Part shown: positions 8,056 to 15,358 of the stretch, piece after piece
How the letters are laid out: each line of letters begins with the position of its first letter
Position numbering within the stretch: position 1 is the stretch's first letter
NCBI GenBank assembly: GCA_944381485.1
Contig: CALWLI010000014.1
Location: 1-53,568 of the forward strand
From: an uncultured Lachnospiraceae bacterium
Lineage (GTDB): Bacteria; Bacillota; Clostridia; Lachnospirales; Lachnospiraceae
Direction: 5' to 3'
DNA length: 53,568 nucleotides
Notes under the pieces: model-generated
The model's database searches: none
Told to the model about the DNA's origin: nothing
The model's input: only the letters and a program-made list of their open reading frames with translations
Position numbers and translations under genes: made by a program

Positions 8056-8949
8056 TTACTTACATTTAGCTTCAAAAACCTCAATGTCATCCGAATGGGA
8101 GGGTATTCTCTCCTCCTCGGGGGGAAGCTTCATATAATCCCCGTAGATCTCCTTAAGGACCTTTTCAGGCTCCGCAGGTCCCAGGAGCATATGACCTTCA
8201 AACAAGAGCTCCTTTACATTTTCGCTCCACTGCCTTTCAAGTCTGACCTGCATAAAGTCAGGCTGGTAGTTGCTGTAGTAGAGCCGCCTTGTAGGCCTTT
8301 TACCGTATCTTCTCGAGAGCTTCTCCTGAAGCTTAAAGAGCTTCTTTTGAGGAAAGAGCGGAGAGAAGGCTCCCAGTACCATGACCTTAAGCCTGTCCCC
8401 TGTACCGTACTTTGAGTAGTCAAGGGCATATCTCCTCCTCATGGAAAGCCCGTAAATGCACTTTTGGAGGAAGCCTGTTATGGAGTCTGCCAAGGGGCTG
8501 TCGCTTATATTGTCCAGTATAAATATGTCCACCCAGAGATGGTTGAGCTTTCCCTCATAGTATTCCGTCTCTCCTCCCTCGGCATGTCTCCTTGAGCTCT
8601 TTAGGACTATCCTCGGGGTAAAGTCATAGAAGGCCTCTCCCCCTCTGTAGGAGTCGCAGTCTGTAAACTCCATATCCGGGGGAAGCTCCTTTTCTATGAC
8701 AGCCTTAAGCCTGTCCAGATTATCCCTGGTCATGGCTATATCCACGTCGTCATCCCAGGGTATAAAGCCCTTGTGCCTTACAGCACCCAGAAGAGTTCCC
8801 CCGTCAAGAAGATAATTTATCCCGTATTTCCTGCATATCCTGTCCACCTCAAGGAGTATGCGCAGGGAGGCCTCCTGGGCCTTCTTCAATTTTTCCTTGT
8901 CATATCTGTTGTCTGACATTTTCTTATCCGACATTCTATTATCCGCCAT
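8056..8949 (-). CDS. LicD-family phosphotransferase
   Basis: Up to 297 residues. The nucleotidyltransferase-fold signature of LicD is present: YLLDGGTLLGAVRHKG (46-61) followed by PWDDDVDIAM (64-73), with the acidic residues that bind metal. LicD proteins transfer phosphocholine or related phospho-groups onto cell-wall glycans, which fits the neighbouring glycan genes and the choline-binding-type repeats of a protein at 50 kb. The start is uncertain: ATGs at 8949, 8934 and 8919 are 15 bases apart, arise from a tandem repeat (M-A/S-D-N/K-R/K three times) and none has a clear Shine-Dalgarno site. The conserved part begins near residue 16. Confidence 0.88.
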   Translation of the reverse strand: MADNRMSDKKMSDNRYDKEKLKKAQEASLRILLEVDRICRKYGINYLLDGGTLLGAVRHKGFIPWDDDVDIAMTRDNLDRLKAVIEKELPPDMEFTDCDSYRGGEAFYDFTPRIVLKSSRRHAEGGETEYYEGKLNHLWVDIFILDNISDSPLADSITGFLQKCIYGLSMRRRYALDYSKYGTGDRLKVMVLGAFSPLFPQKKLFKLQEKLSRRYGKRPTRRLYYSNYQPDFMQVRLERQWSENVKELLFEGHMLLGPAEPEKVLKEIYGDYMKLPPEEERIPSHSDDIEVFEAKCK

Positions 8950-9092
8950 TTTATTATCTGCCGCCTGAGCTTATTCGGCACTCTGTTGTCCGCCGCCTGA
9001 ACTCATCTGCCATTCTGTTATCTGCCGGCTGAGCTTATCCGACGTTCTGTTTTCTGACGCCTGGGCTTATCCGACGTTCTGTTTTCTGACGC
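8905..9092. repeat. 32-bp tandem repeats running into the start of licD
   Basis: On the - strand, four 32-bp units occupy 9061-9092, 9029-9060, 8997-9028 and 8965-8996 (each about GCGTCAGAAAACAGAACGTC then GGATAAGCTCAG, first two nearly identical). A fifth, partial unit and then 15-bp half-units (ATGTCGGATAAGAAA type) continue into the first codons of licD. Each 32-bp unit is itself two related halves. The repeats fill nearly the whole gap between rfbH and licD. Confidence 0.9.
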
Positions 9093-9130
9093 CGAATGCT
9101 TCCTCTGCTGTTTCCCAAATCCGTATCTCA

Positions 9131-10513
9131 TCAAAGACCTGCCACCGCAGCTCCTATGGTCTCGGCCATGTAATCTATTCTGTCGTCTGTCATTCCGGGA
9201 TATACACCAACCCAGAAGGTCCTCTCCATTATTATGTCTGTGTTCTTCAGCTCTCCCACTACCCTGTAGAAGCTGTCAAGCCCTCTCACGCTGTCAAAGC
9301 AGGGCTGCTTTACTATGTTTCCCGCAAAGAGCAGTCTTGTCTGTACTCCGTGCCCCTCTATGTAGTTGAGGACCTCACGCCTTGAGATCCCCTCTCTTAA
9401 GGTCATGCAGTATCCGAACCAGGATGGATCGGAGTTTTCGCAGGCCTCGGGAAGTATAAGTCTGTCCTTAAGTCTCGCATCAGCCCTCAGGGCCTCTGTA
9501 AGCCTCTTCCAGTTGTGTTTTCTCCTCTCTACGAAGGAGGGGAATTTTTCAAGCTGAGCACAGCCCACAGCCGCCTGCATATCCGTGGCCTGAAGGTTGT
9601 AGCCGAAGTGAGAATATACATACTTGTGGTCGTAGCCGAAGGGCAGTTCTCCGAATTGTCCGGAGAAGCGCTTTTTGCACCTGTTGTCCTGCCCGGACTC
9701 GCAGATGCAGTCCCTGCCCCAGTCTCTTATGCTCCTCATGATCTTGTTTAAGAGGGGGTCATTAGTGTAGGTGGCTCCTCCCTCTCCCATGGTCATGTGG
9801 TGAGGCGGGTAGAAGGAAGAGGTTCCTATATCTCCCACAGAGCCTGTAAGCCTCCACTTTCCGTCGATAAAGTATCTGCTTCCCAGGGCATCACAGTTGT
9901 CCTCAATGAGCCACAGATCATATTTTTTGCAGAAATCCGTCACCGCCTTTAAGTCAAAGGGATTGCCGAGAGTGTGAGCCAGCATCACCGCCTTCGTCTT
10001 GTCCGTAAGGGCATCCTCAAGCTTTGTAACGTCCACATTGTACTCAGGTATGGTCACGTCCACGAAAACCGGCACAGCACCGTAATTCACTATGGGAGTC
10101 ACAGTGGTGGGGAAGCCCGCGGCAACGGTTATGACCTCGTCTCCCCGCTTTATCCTTCTATCCTCAAGAAGAGGTGAGGTGAGGGTCATAAAAGCCAAAA
10201 GGTTGGCTGAGGATCCGGAGTTCACAAGATTTGCAAACCTTACATCCTCATACTCAGCAAACTTCTTTTCAAACTTATCCGCATATCTTCCTGTTGTCAG
10301 CCAGAACTCAAGGGCCGAGTCCACAAGGTTCACCATCTCATCGTGGTCGTATACTCTTGAGGCATAGTTTATGCGGTCCCCCTTTCTGTAGGGCTTGTCC
10401 CTGTCAGTATTGTGATAGAGATCACAGTAGCGGGAAACCAGCTTCAATATCTCCTCGTGGGCCTTTTTTTCATCCATCCCGTCAAAAAAATCTTTTATCT
10501 CTCTGTCAGTCAT
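9131..10513 (-). CDS. rfbH: CDP-4-keto-6-deoxy-D-glucose 3-dehydrase (RfbH/DdhC, E1)
   Basis: 460 residues. A DegT/DnrJ/EryC1-fold, PMP-dependent enzyme that removes the 3-OH from CDP-4-keto-6-deoxyglucose on the way to CDP-3,6-dideoxyhexoses. The diagnostic change from aminotransferases is visible: the Schiff-base Lys is replaced by His in FYPPHHMTMGEGG (His 238/239). D205 (WLIEDNCD) is the cofactor-binding Asp. The cysteines for its [2Fe-2S] cluster are C207, C269, C271 and C279 (C-x61-C-x-C-x7-C). The conserved opening RINYASRVYDHDE is at 47-59. rfbG and rfbF, the preceding pathway steps, lie at 15-17 kb, separated by Fe-S assembly genes. No E3-type reductase (RfbI/AscD) is present in the window. 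Confidence 0.93.
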   Translation of the reverse strand: MTDREIKDFFDGMDEKKAHEEILKLVSRYCDLYHNTDRDKPYRKGDRINYASRVYDHDEMVNLVDSALEFWLTTGRYADKFEKKFAEYEDVRFANLVNSGSSANLLAFMTLTSPLLEDRRIKRGDEVITVAAGFPTTVTPIVNYGAVPVFVDVTIPEYNVDVTKLEDALTDKTKAVMLAHTLGNPFDLKAVTDFCKKYDLWLIEDNCDALGSRYFIDGKWRLTGSVGDIGTSSFYPPHHMTMGEGGATYTNDPLLNKIMRSIRDWGRDCICESGQDNRCKKRFSGQFGELPFGYDHKYVYSHFGYNLQATDMQAAVGCAQLEKFPSFVERRKHNWKRLTEALRADARLKDRLILPEACENSDPSWFGYCMTLREGISRREVLNYIEGHGVQTRLLFAGNIVKQPCFDSVRGLDSFYRVVGELKNTDIIMERTFWVGVYPGMTDDRIDYMAETIGAAVAGL

Positions 10514-10631
10514 TTTCTTTTCTCCAAATTTATTTTTCTCTGATTACTTATTTAATCCGTAATTATTCGATTTGTTTTGTCTGTAATTACGCATACCATC
10601 TCAAAACAATATAATATCACAGCATGAGACA

Positions 10632-10671
10632 ATAAAAAAGGGAATGTTCCGGCCTTAGTCAAAACATTCCC
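10632..10671 (-). terminator. Terminator after the rubredoxin gene
   Basis: GGGAATGTT arms (10640-10648 and 10663-10671) with a 14-nt loop, then TTTTTTATTG on the - strand, 26 bases past the rubredoxin stop. It separates rubredoxin from rfbH; 10514-10631 shows no other recognised feature. Confidence 0.85.
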
Positions 10672-10696
10672 TGTGCATTTCCTTTAAAGTCGGAGC

Positions 10697-10855
10697 TTAC
10701 TCCGCCTCAAACTGATCCTTTCCTACTCCGCAGAGGGGACATACCCAGTCCTCGGGAACATCCTCCCACTTTGTTCCTGCTGCCACTCCGTTGTCGGGAT
10801 CTCCTGCAGCCTCGTCATATACATATCCGCAAACAGTACAAACATACTTTTTCAT
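10697..10855 (-). CDS. Rubredoxin
   Basis: 52 residues, ATG 10855 with AAGGAGG about 10 bases upstream, TAA at 10697-10699. The sequence contains the two rubredoxin knuckles: [16 protein letters not shown] with C-x2-C at 6-9 and [14 protein letters not shown] with C-x2-C at 39-42, plus the conserved aromatic residues, at normal family length. It binds one Fe(Cys)4 centre and carries single electrons in the cytosol of anaerobes, commonly to oxygen- or peroxide-reducing enzymes. It is monocistronic, with its own promoter and terminator. Whether it serves neighbouring redox enzymes (RfbH needs reduction) is unknown. Confidence 0.96.
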   Translation of the reverse strand: MKKYVCTVCGYVYDEAAGDPDNGVAAGTKWEDVPEDWVCPLCGVGKDQFEAE

Positions 10856-10902
10856 TTTAGGGTTCCTCCTTAGAATTATGCGTGTGCTTTATTGTGTTTT
10901 TA

Positions 10903-10931
10903 ATTATACCCCGGGCCCTGTATCAATTCAA
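10903..10931 (-). promoter_or_regulatory. Promoter of the rubredoxin gene
   Basis: TTGAAT (complement of 10926-10931), a 17-bp GC-rich spacer and a perfect TATAAT (complement of 10903-10908), 47 bases before the ATG. Confidence 0.8.
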
Positions 10932-11062
10932 GCTGTTCCTGCCTTTTGTAAGGCCCTTTTTCAAGCTGCCTCTGCCTCTTATAAAGCTCTTCTCTTAAAG
11001 CTTTCTCTTGGTAAAGGCCTTCTCTCATAAATCGCCTCTCTTATAAAGCTCTTCCGGATCTC
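10932..11062. repeat. Degenerate short repeats downstream of iscU
   Basis: On the - strand the tract after the iscU stop repeats GCTTTATAAGAG-like words at irregular 15-21-bp spacing (CTTATAAAGCTCTTC appears at about 10978-10993 and 11040-11054 on +). It is low-complexity and diverged, and resembles the other gene-end repeats of this window. Confidence 0.45.
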
Positions 11063-11073
11063 TTGCGGAAATC

Positions 11074-11517
11074 TTACAGAGAGCAGCCGCAGCCCTCGTG
11101 CTCATCATGCTCCTCCACGAGGCATTCCTCGGGAACAGGCAGCCCCTGTCTCTCATAATAGTCCTTTAAGGCCGCCTTGACAGCCTCCTCCGCCAGAACA
11201 GAGCAGTGTATCTTTACAGGGGGCAGGCCTCCTAAAGCCTCCACAACAGCCTTGTTTGTCAGCTTAAGGGCATCCCCAACAGGCTGGCCCTTTATGAGCT
11301 CTGTGGCCATGGAGCTGGTGGCGATGGCAGAACCGCAACCGAAGGTGTTGAACTTTACGTCCTCAATGATGCCGTCCTTTACCTTGAGATACATTTTCAT
11401 AATGTCACCGCAGACTGCGTTTCCGACTTCTCCCACTCCGTTGGCGTCCTCAAGCTTTCCCACGTTCCTGGGATTTCTGAAATGCTCCATAACCTTTTCA
11501 CTGTATGTCATTGCCAT
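11074..11517 (-). CDS. iscU: Fe-S cluster assembly scaffold IscU/NifU-like
   Basis: 147 residues from ATG 11517 (GAGGT 8 bases upstream). The IscU-fold scaffold carries the three cluster ligands C36 (NAVCGD), C61 (TFGCGSAIA) and C105 (KIHCSVLA), and the LPPVK-type chaperone-recognition segment (GGLPPVKIHC). Clusters are built here from sulfur delivered by the cysteine desulfurase encoded immediately upstream (nifS, 120-bp gap, same strand). The C-terminal tail HDEHEGCGCSL adds two more cysteines and an acidic stretch, a feature of clostridial NifU-like proteins. Expression probably follows the nifS promoter with its Rrf2-type operator. Confidence 0.95.
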   Translation of the reverse strand: MAMTYSEKVMEHFRNPRNVGKLEDANGVGEVGNAVCGDIMKMYLKVKDGIIEDVKFNTFGCGSAIATSSMATELIKGQPVGDALKLTNKAVVEALGGLPPVKIHCSVLAEEAVKAALKDYYERQGLPVPEECLVEEHDEHEGCGCSL

Positions 11518-11637
11518 AAAAGCTTACCTCACTTCCAAAAATTTTTATGATAAAAATTGAAAATTGTTTTATGTTCAAAGTTTTAAATCTTTTTATTACA
11601 GGTAATTTAAAATGTCTCTGCTCCTGCCCTGTTTCGG

Positions 11638-12825
11638 TCAAGCCGAGAGGCGGCTCTCCTCTTTGATGATCTCCTCCCACACAGGAGACATGTCTCTCAG
11701 TCTCTCAACTATGGGTGGAAGCTTTTCTATTATGTAGTCCACCTCCTCCTCAGAGTTTACATAGTCAAGGCTCAGTCTCAGCGAGCCGTGGGCAACCTCC
11801 TTCGGAACTCCTATGGCAAGAAGCACATGGCTGGGCTCCAGAGATCCCGATGTGCAGGCTGAACCTGAGGAAGCGCATATACCCTCCAGGTCAAGGCTCA
11901 GAAGCAGGGACTCTCCCTCTATGCCGTCAAAACAGAAGTTTACATTTCCGGGAAGTCTTTTTTCTCTGTCTCCGTTAAGTCTCACCTTGGGGATCTTTTC
12001 TATGGCTGCTATGAGCTTGTCTCTCATGGCGGTCACTTTTTTGCTGTGCTCCTCCATGCCCTCTACAGCCTCCTTCAAGGCCTCGGCCATACCCAGTATT
12101 CCGGGAAGGTTCTCGGTTCCCGCTCTTCTTGAGCTTTCCTGAGCACCACCCTCAATAAGGTTCGGCAGCCTGATGCCTCGCTTTACATAGAGGAAGCCTA
12201 CTCCCTTAGGGCCATGGAACTTGTGGCCCGAGGCGGACATCATGTCAATGTTGTCGGCCTTTACGTCTATGGGAAGATGGCCTGTAGCCTGCACTGCATC
12301 CGTGTGGAACAGAACTCCCTTTTCCCTGCATATCTTTCCTATCTCTCTGATCGGCTGAATGCTTCCTATTTCATTGTTGGCAAACATTATGGTCACAAGG
12401 GCTGTGTCCTCTCTGATGGCGGCCTCTACCTCCTCCGGCTTAACAATTCCGTTTTCGTGGACGTCAAGGTAGGTGACCTCAAAGCCCTCCTTCTCAAGAG
12501 CTCTCATGGTGTGAAGCACAGCGTGATGCTCAAAGCGGGTGGTAATGAGATGGCGCTTTCCCTTTGCAGCTCCAAGCTTCGCGGCTCCCTTTATGGCCCA
12601 GTTGTCGGACTCGCTGCCTCCTGAGGTGAAGTATATCTCCGAGGGCTCGGCATTTACCAAAGCCGCCACCTCGGCTCTTGCCTCCTTCAGAACAGCCTCT
12701 GCCTCACGGCCCTTTGCGTGAAGGCTTGAGGGGTTTCCATACACCTCCTTAAGTCCTCTTGTCATTGCTTTTACAGCTCCCTCGCTCACAGAGGTCGTCG
12801 CCGCATTGTCAGCATATACAAACAT
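11638..12825 (-). CDS. nifS: Cysteine desulfurase NifS/IscS
   Basis: 395 residues, ATG 12825 with AAAGGAG 6 bases upstream. A class V PLP aminotransferase-fold enzyme that takes sulfur from cysteine for Fe-S clusters: opening [11 protein letters not shown] Lys202 in ASGHKFHG, and the persulfide-forming Cys324 in SSGSACTSG on the mobile loop, of the group I (NifS/IscS) form. It is first in an operon with iscU and is preceded by a strong promoter whose -35 lies inside a 13-bp palindrome. Confidence 0.96.
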   Translation of the reverse strand: MFVYADNAATTSVSEGAVKAMTRGLKEVYGNPSSLHAKGREAEAVLKEARAEVAALVNAEPSEIYFTSGGSESDNWAIKGAAKLGAAKGKRHLITTRFEHHAVLHTMRALEKEGFEVTYLDVHENGIVKPEEVEAAIREDTALVTIMFANNEIGSIQPIREIGKICREKGVLFHTDAVQATGHLPIDVKADNIDMMSASGHKFHGPKGVGFLYVKRGIRLPNLIEGGAQESSRRAGTENLPGILGMAEALKEAVEGMEEHSKKVTAMRDKLIAAIEKIPKVRLNGDREKRLPGNVNFCFDGIEGESLLLSLDLEGICASSGSACTSGSLEPSHVLLAIGVPKEVAHGSLRLSLDYVNSEEEVDYIIEKLPPIVERLRDMSPVWEEIIKEESRLSA

Positions 12826-12898
12826 ATCCGTCTCCTTTTATATATCCGGCGCCCTGAAATCCTGCGCCTGTTAAAATTATTATTTTTGTTGCAGCTTC

Positions 12899-12938
12899 AT
12901 ATTAGCACTTAATTCCTATTAAGTCAATAGGAATTAAG
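12899..12938 (-). promoter_or_regulatory. nifS-iscU promoter with overlapping Rrf2-type operator
   Basis: Promoter: TTGACT (complement of 12922-12927), 17-bp spacer, TAATAT (complement of 12899-12904). Operator: perfect inverted repeat CTTAATTCCTATT (12908-12920) / AATAGGAATTAAG (12926-12938) with a 5-base centre that includes part of the -35. A repressor bound here would block polymerase. The TTCC..GGAA core resembles sites of Rrf2 proteins, and an IscR-like Rrf2 gene lies 1 kb upstream; the pairing is inferred. Confidence 0.85.
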
Positions 12939-13032
12939 ATAAAAAGATGATATGAAGAAAAAGGCAAAATATGCCTGTCAGCATAGCCGGCGGGCTTAAA
13001 AATATCGCCATTGTGCATGCTGTCCGGTTTAA

Positions 13033-13693
13033 GCAAAGAAATTTACAAAACACAGAAAATCTTGGCCGTAACACTCGAAAGTGAGCAAAGATAATTGAAA
13101 AATATAAGAAAATCTTGGCCCAAGGTCCTGAAATAAGCCAAGAAAAATTCACAAATATAAAAATCTTGGCTCAAAGCCCGTAAAATAGGCCAAGAAAATA
13201 CATAAATAAAAGAATTCTTCGCTCAAACAGGCCTGATCAAGCCAAGAAAATAACAAAAATCAAAAAATCTTGGCTCCATTGCTCGAAAGCGAGCAAAGAT
13301 AATTGCAAAATATGAGAAAATCTTGGCCCAAGGTCCGTGAAATAAGCCAAGAAAAATTCACAAATATAAAAATCTTGGCTCAAAGCCCGTGAAATAGGCC
13401 AAGAAAATACATAAATAAAAGAATTCTTTGCTCAAACAGGCCTGATTAAGCCAAGAAAATAGCGAAAATCAAGAAATCTTGGCTCAAGGCCCATATAATA
13501 AGCCAAGAAATCAACGAAGATCAAAAATTCTTTGCTGTATGCCTTGAAAATAAGCAGTGAAAAATACAAATCATCAAAAATCCTGGCCTAAATTCTCGAA
13601 ATCGAACATAGATAAATAAAAAAAATAAGGAAATCTTGGCTATATGCCCGGAAAGATATCAAATAGAATTGCAAAACTCTAAAATTTCTTGGC
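13033..13693. repeat. Array 1: thirteen 34/35-nt palindrome-ended elements with 17-18-nt spacers
   Basis: Elements start at 13033, 13085, 13137, 13189, 13241, 13293, 13346, 13398, 13450, 13502, 13554, 13606 and 13659, steps of 52 or 53 bp. Most begin GCCAAGA or GCAAAGA and end TCTTGGC or TCTTTGC, with 20-21 A-rich bases between. Spacers are 17-18 bases, commonly of the type TCAAGGCCCGTGAAATAA. The last three elements have decayed left arms. Elements 2-5 are nearly identical to 6-9. The array fills most of the gene-free stretch between the nifS operator and the rrf2 terminator. The same unit occurs inverted at 53 kb. Confidence 0.92.
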
Positions 13694-13719
13694 TGAAAGT
13701 ATCCCGGCCAATTCAAAAT

Positions 13720-13846
13720 CCTAAAAAACAAAAAAGGCATTACACATCCGCTCAAAGAAATGAATCCTGCGTTCCGGCCGGAGGCAGAGGAATGAACCCG
13801 GCGTCCCGGCCGAAGGCTGAGGGCTAGTGGCGAATGTGTAATGCCT
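13720..13846 (-). terminator. Compound terminator of the patatin-rrf2 operon with internal direct repeat
   Basis: On the - strand AGGCATTACACAT (13834-13846) pairs with ATGTGTAATGCCT (13735-13747), extendable to 17 bp with one mismatch, then TTTTTTGTTTTTT. The 86-base loop is not random: it holds two GC-rich direct copies of about 32 bp built around CCGGCCGGAACGC and GGCCGGGACGCCGG, each followed by a TTCATT(T/C)CT stretch. It begins 18 bases past the rrf2 stop. Confidence 0.75.
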
Positions 13847-13864
13847 CTATTTTCTATTTATTTT

Positions 13865-14278
13865 TTATACTTTTCCGTCTATGAGATCCTGCAGGCTTAT
13901 ACCCTCCAGGTAGCTGTCTATCATGTTGTCAAGTTTTATCCACATGGGAAGAGTGTAGCACATAGCTGCTCTCTTACATCCCACGCATCCGCTGTTTTCC
14001 ATGCAGGTCACAGGAGCAAGACTTCCCTCGGTGAGCTTAAGTATCTCCCCGATATTGAATTTCTCAGGCTCTTTGGAGAGCATATACCCCCCTGCCTTTC
14101 CTCTCTTACTCTTAAGATAGCCGGCACGGTTTAAAATCGCTGCTATAAGCTCAAGGTATTTCATGGATATCTCCTGCCTATCGGCCACGTCCTTCAGAGA
14201 AACATATCCCTCATCCTTGTGCTGAGCTATGTCTATCATTACCCTAAGGGCATAGCGCCCCTTTGTCGACACCATCAT
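13865..14278 (-). CDS. Rrf2-family Fe-S regulator, IscR-like
   Basis: 137 residues from ATG 14278 (a second ATG follows directly). The winged-helix Rrf2 domain begins VSTKGRYALRVMIDIAQH and contains the recognition region VADRQEISMKYLELI and the wing GKAGGYML. Four cysteines, C92, C98, C101 and C107 (C-x5-C-x2-C-x5-C), match the cluster-binding segment of IscR-type proteins, so it can sense Fe-S status. It probably controls nifS-iscU through the palindrome at 12908-12938. It follows the patatin gene by 14 bp and is likely co-transcribed with it. CymR-like cysteine regulators lack these cysteines, which argues for the IscR type. Confidence 0.9.
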   Translation of the reverse strand: MMVSTKGRYALRVMIDIAQHKDEGYVSLKDVADRQEISMKYLELIAAILNRAGYLKSKRGKAGGYMLSKEPEKFNIGEILKLTEGSLAPVTCMENSGCVGCKRAAMCYTLPMWIKLDNMIDSYLEGISLQDLIDGKV

Positions 14279-14292
14279 AATATTTTACCTGT

Positions 14293-15162
14293 TTATACCT
14301 TTCTTGGCTGCGTTTGAACAAATTTCAGGAGGCTGTCAAAGCTCTCCACAGCATCATTATATCCCAATTTATACATTCTGTTCAATACTTTTACGTCACG
14401 CTCCACCCTGGAAACAGGAATAAATTCAGACGGCTTTATGATGAATACCTCTCCCCTCTCCTCAAGCTCCCTGAGCTCGTCAAGAGTCCTGTTGTATACT
14501 ATATGCCTCTCCTCCACCGCCTTTGCAAGCTTCGGGTATCTTTTTCCGTAGACAAGTCTTATGAGACCTGAGAGCTTGTTTTTTCCCTTTCTGTAACCCT
14601 CCGGCTGAGTGAGGACGACTATGTTTTTCTCATAGCCCTTGCTCCTCATGAAATCTATGGGTATGCTGTCGGCGATTCCTCCGTCAAGAAGGCGTTTTCC
14701 CTTTATGCCCACTATCCTTGACATAAGCGGAAGTGAGGCGGAGGCTCTCACTATATCCACCTCTTTTTTCATGTCATCTATGCGGAAATACTCAGCCTTT
14801 CCGGTATCCACATTCGTTGTCACCGCATAAAAAGGCATCTTTTCCTTGAACCTGTCAAAAGTTTCAAAATCGTAGGGCTCCAGCTCATCAGGTATCCTGT
14901 GGTACGCAAAATCCGCCCCAAAGTAATCCCCTGTAAATAAGAGGGAGCGGAGACTCATGTACCTGGGATCCTGAGAGTAGCCTGTGTTAATCCTGTAGCT
15001 TCTCTTTAACTGCTTTGAAACATAGGAGCAGCCGTGGCAGGCTCCCGCCGAGACTCCCACCACACCGTCAGGGTAGAAATCTCTCTCCATAAAATAATCC
15101 AGCACTCCGGCGGTATATATGCCTCTCATGCCGCCGCCCTCAAGCACCATGCCTAAGCTCAT
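14293..15162 (-). CDS. Patatin-like phospholipase
   Basis: 289 residues from ATG 15162, where GAGGTGA lies 4-5 bases upstream; an in-frame TTG at 15189 has no such site. The patatin catalytic pieces are present: oxyanion loop GGGMRG (9-14), nucleophile elbow GVSAG with Ser38, and the DGG triad Asp in RLLDGGIADSIP. The enzyme class hydrolyses acyl esters of phospholipids in the cytoplasm or at the membrane. Family members in this phylum (YjjU/RssA-like) are of this length. It heads a two-gene unit with rrf2; a functional link with Fe-S control is not obvious. Confidence 0.92.
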   Translation of the reverse strand: MSLGMVLEGGGMRGIYTAGVLDYFMERDFYPDGVVGVSAGACHGCSYVSKQLKRSYRINTGYSQDPRYMSLRSLLFTGDYFGADFAYHRIPDELEPYDFETFDRFKEKMPFYAVTTNVDTGKAEYFRIDDMKKEVDIVRASASLPLMSRIVGIKGKRLLDGGIADSIPIDFMRSKGYEKNIVVLTQPEGYRKGKNKLSGLIRLVYGKRYPKLAKAVEERHIVYNRTLDELRELEERGEVFIIKPSEFIPVSRVERDVKVLNRMYKLGYNDAVESFDSLLKFVQTQPRKV

Positions 15163-15247
15163 CTTCTCACCTCGTACTTTTTTGCCCAAGAGCTCCTCAT
15201 TAAGCTTTCCGAAGGGACTGTGATATTTGTCAGCCGGTTTTCCGGCT

Positions 15248-15358
15248 CAGCTGTAGAAAAAGCCTCTTGGCTGTCTTCACATCTCAGCTCCGGAAAAAGC
15301 CTCTTGGCTGTCTTTACATCTCAGCTATGAAAAAACTCTCTTATCTGTCTCTCCATCT
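15248..15358. repeat. Three 37-bp tandem repeats across the rfbG stop codon
   Basis: Units at 15248-15284, 15285-15321 and 15322-15358. Units one and two differ at few positions; the third is more diverged and forms the last 12 codons of rfbG. The TGA (15321-15323) sits at the junction and every unit ends in the same GCTGA on the - strand, so the stop has been copied with the repeat. Confidence 0.92.

Noticed and set aside
8905-9092. Insertion sequence remnant between rfbH and licD
   Set aside because: The sequence is fully explained as a 32-bp tandem repeat; no transposase residues or terminal repeats.
12934-13152. Open frame on - giving a hydrophobic 72-residue protein
   Set aside because: It is a translation of array 1; the 52-53-bp step is not a multiple of three and no ribosome binding site or family fits. 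The same holds for hydrophobic frames across array 2 (53093-53383).
13033-13693. CRISPR array (34-nt repeats with short spacers)
   Set aside because: The 34-nt parts vary in their interior, spacers are only 17-18 nt and partly conserved, arms are inverted repeats, and there are no cas genes.
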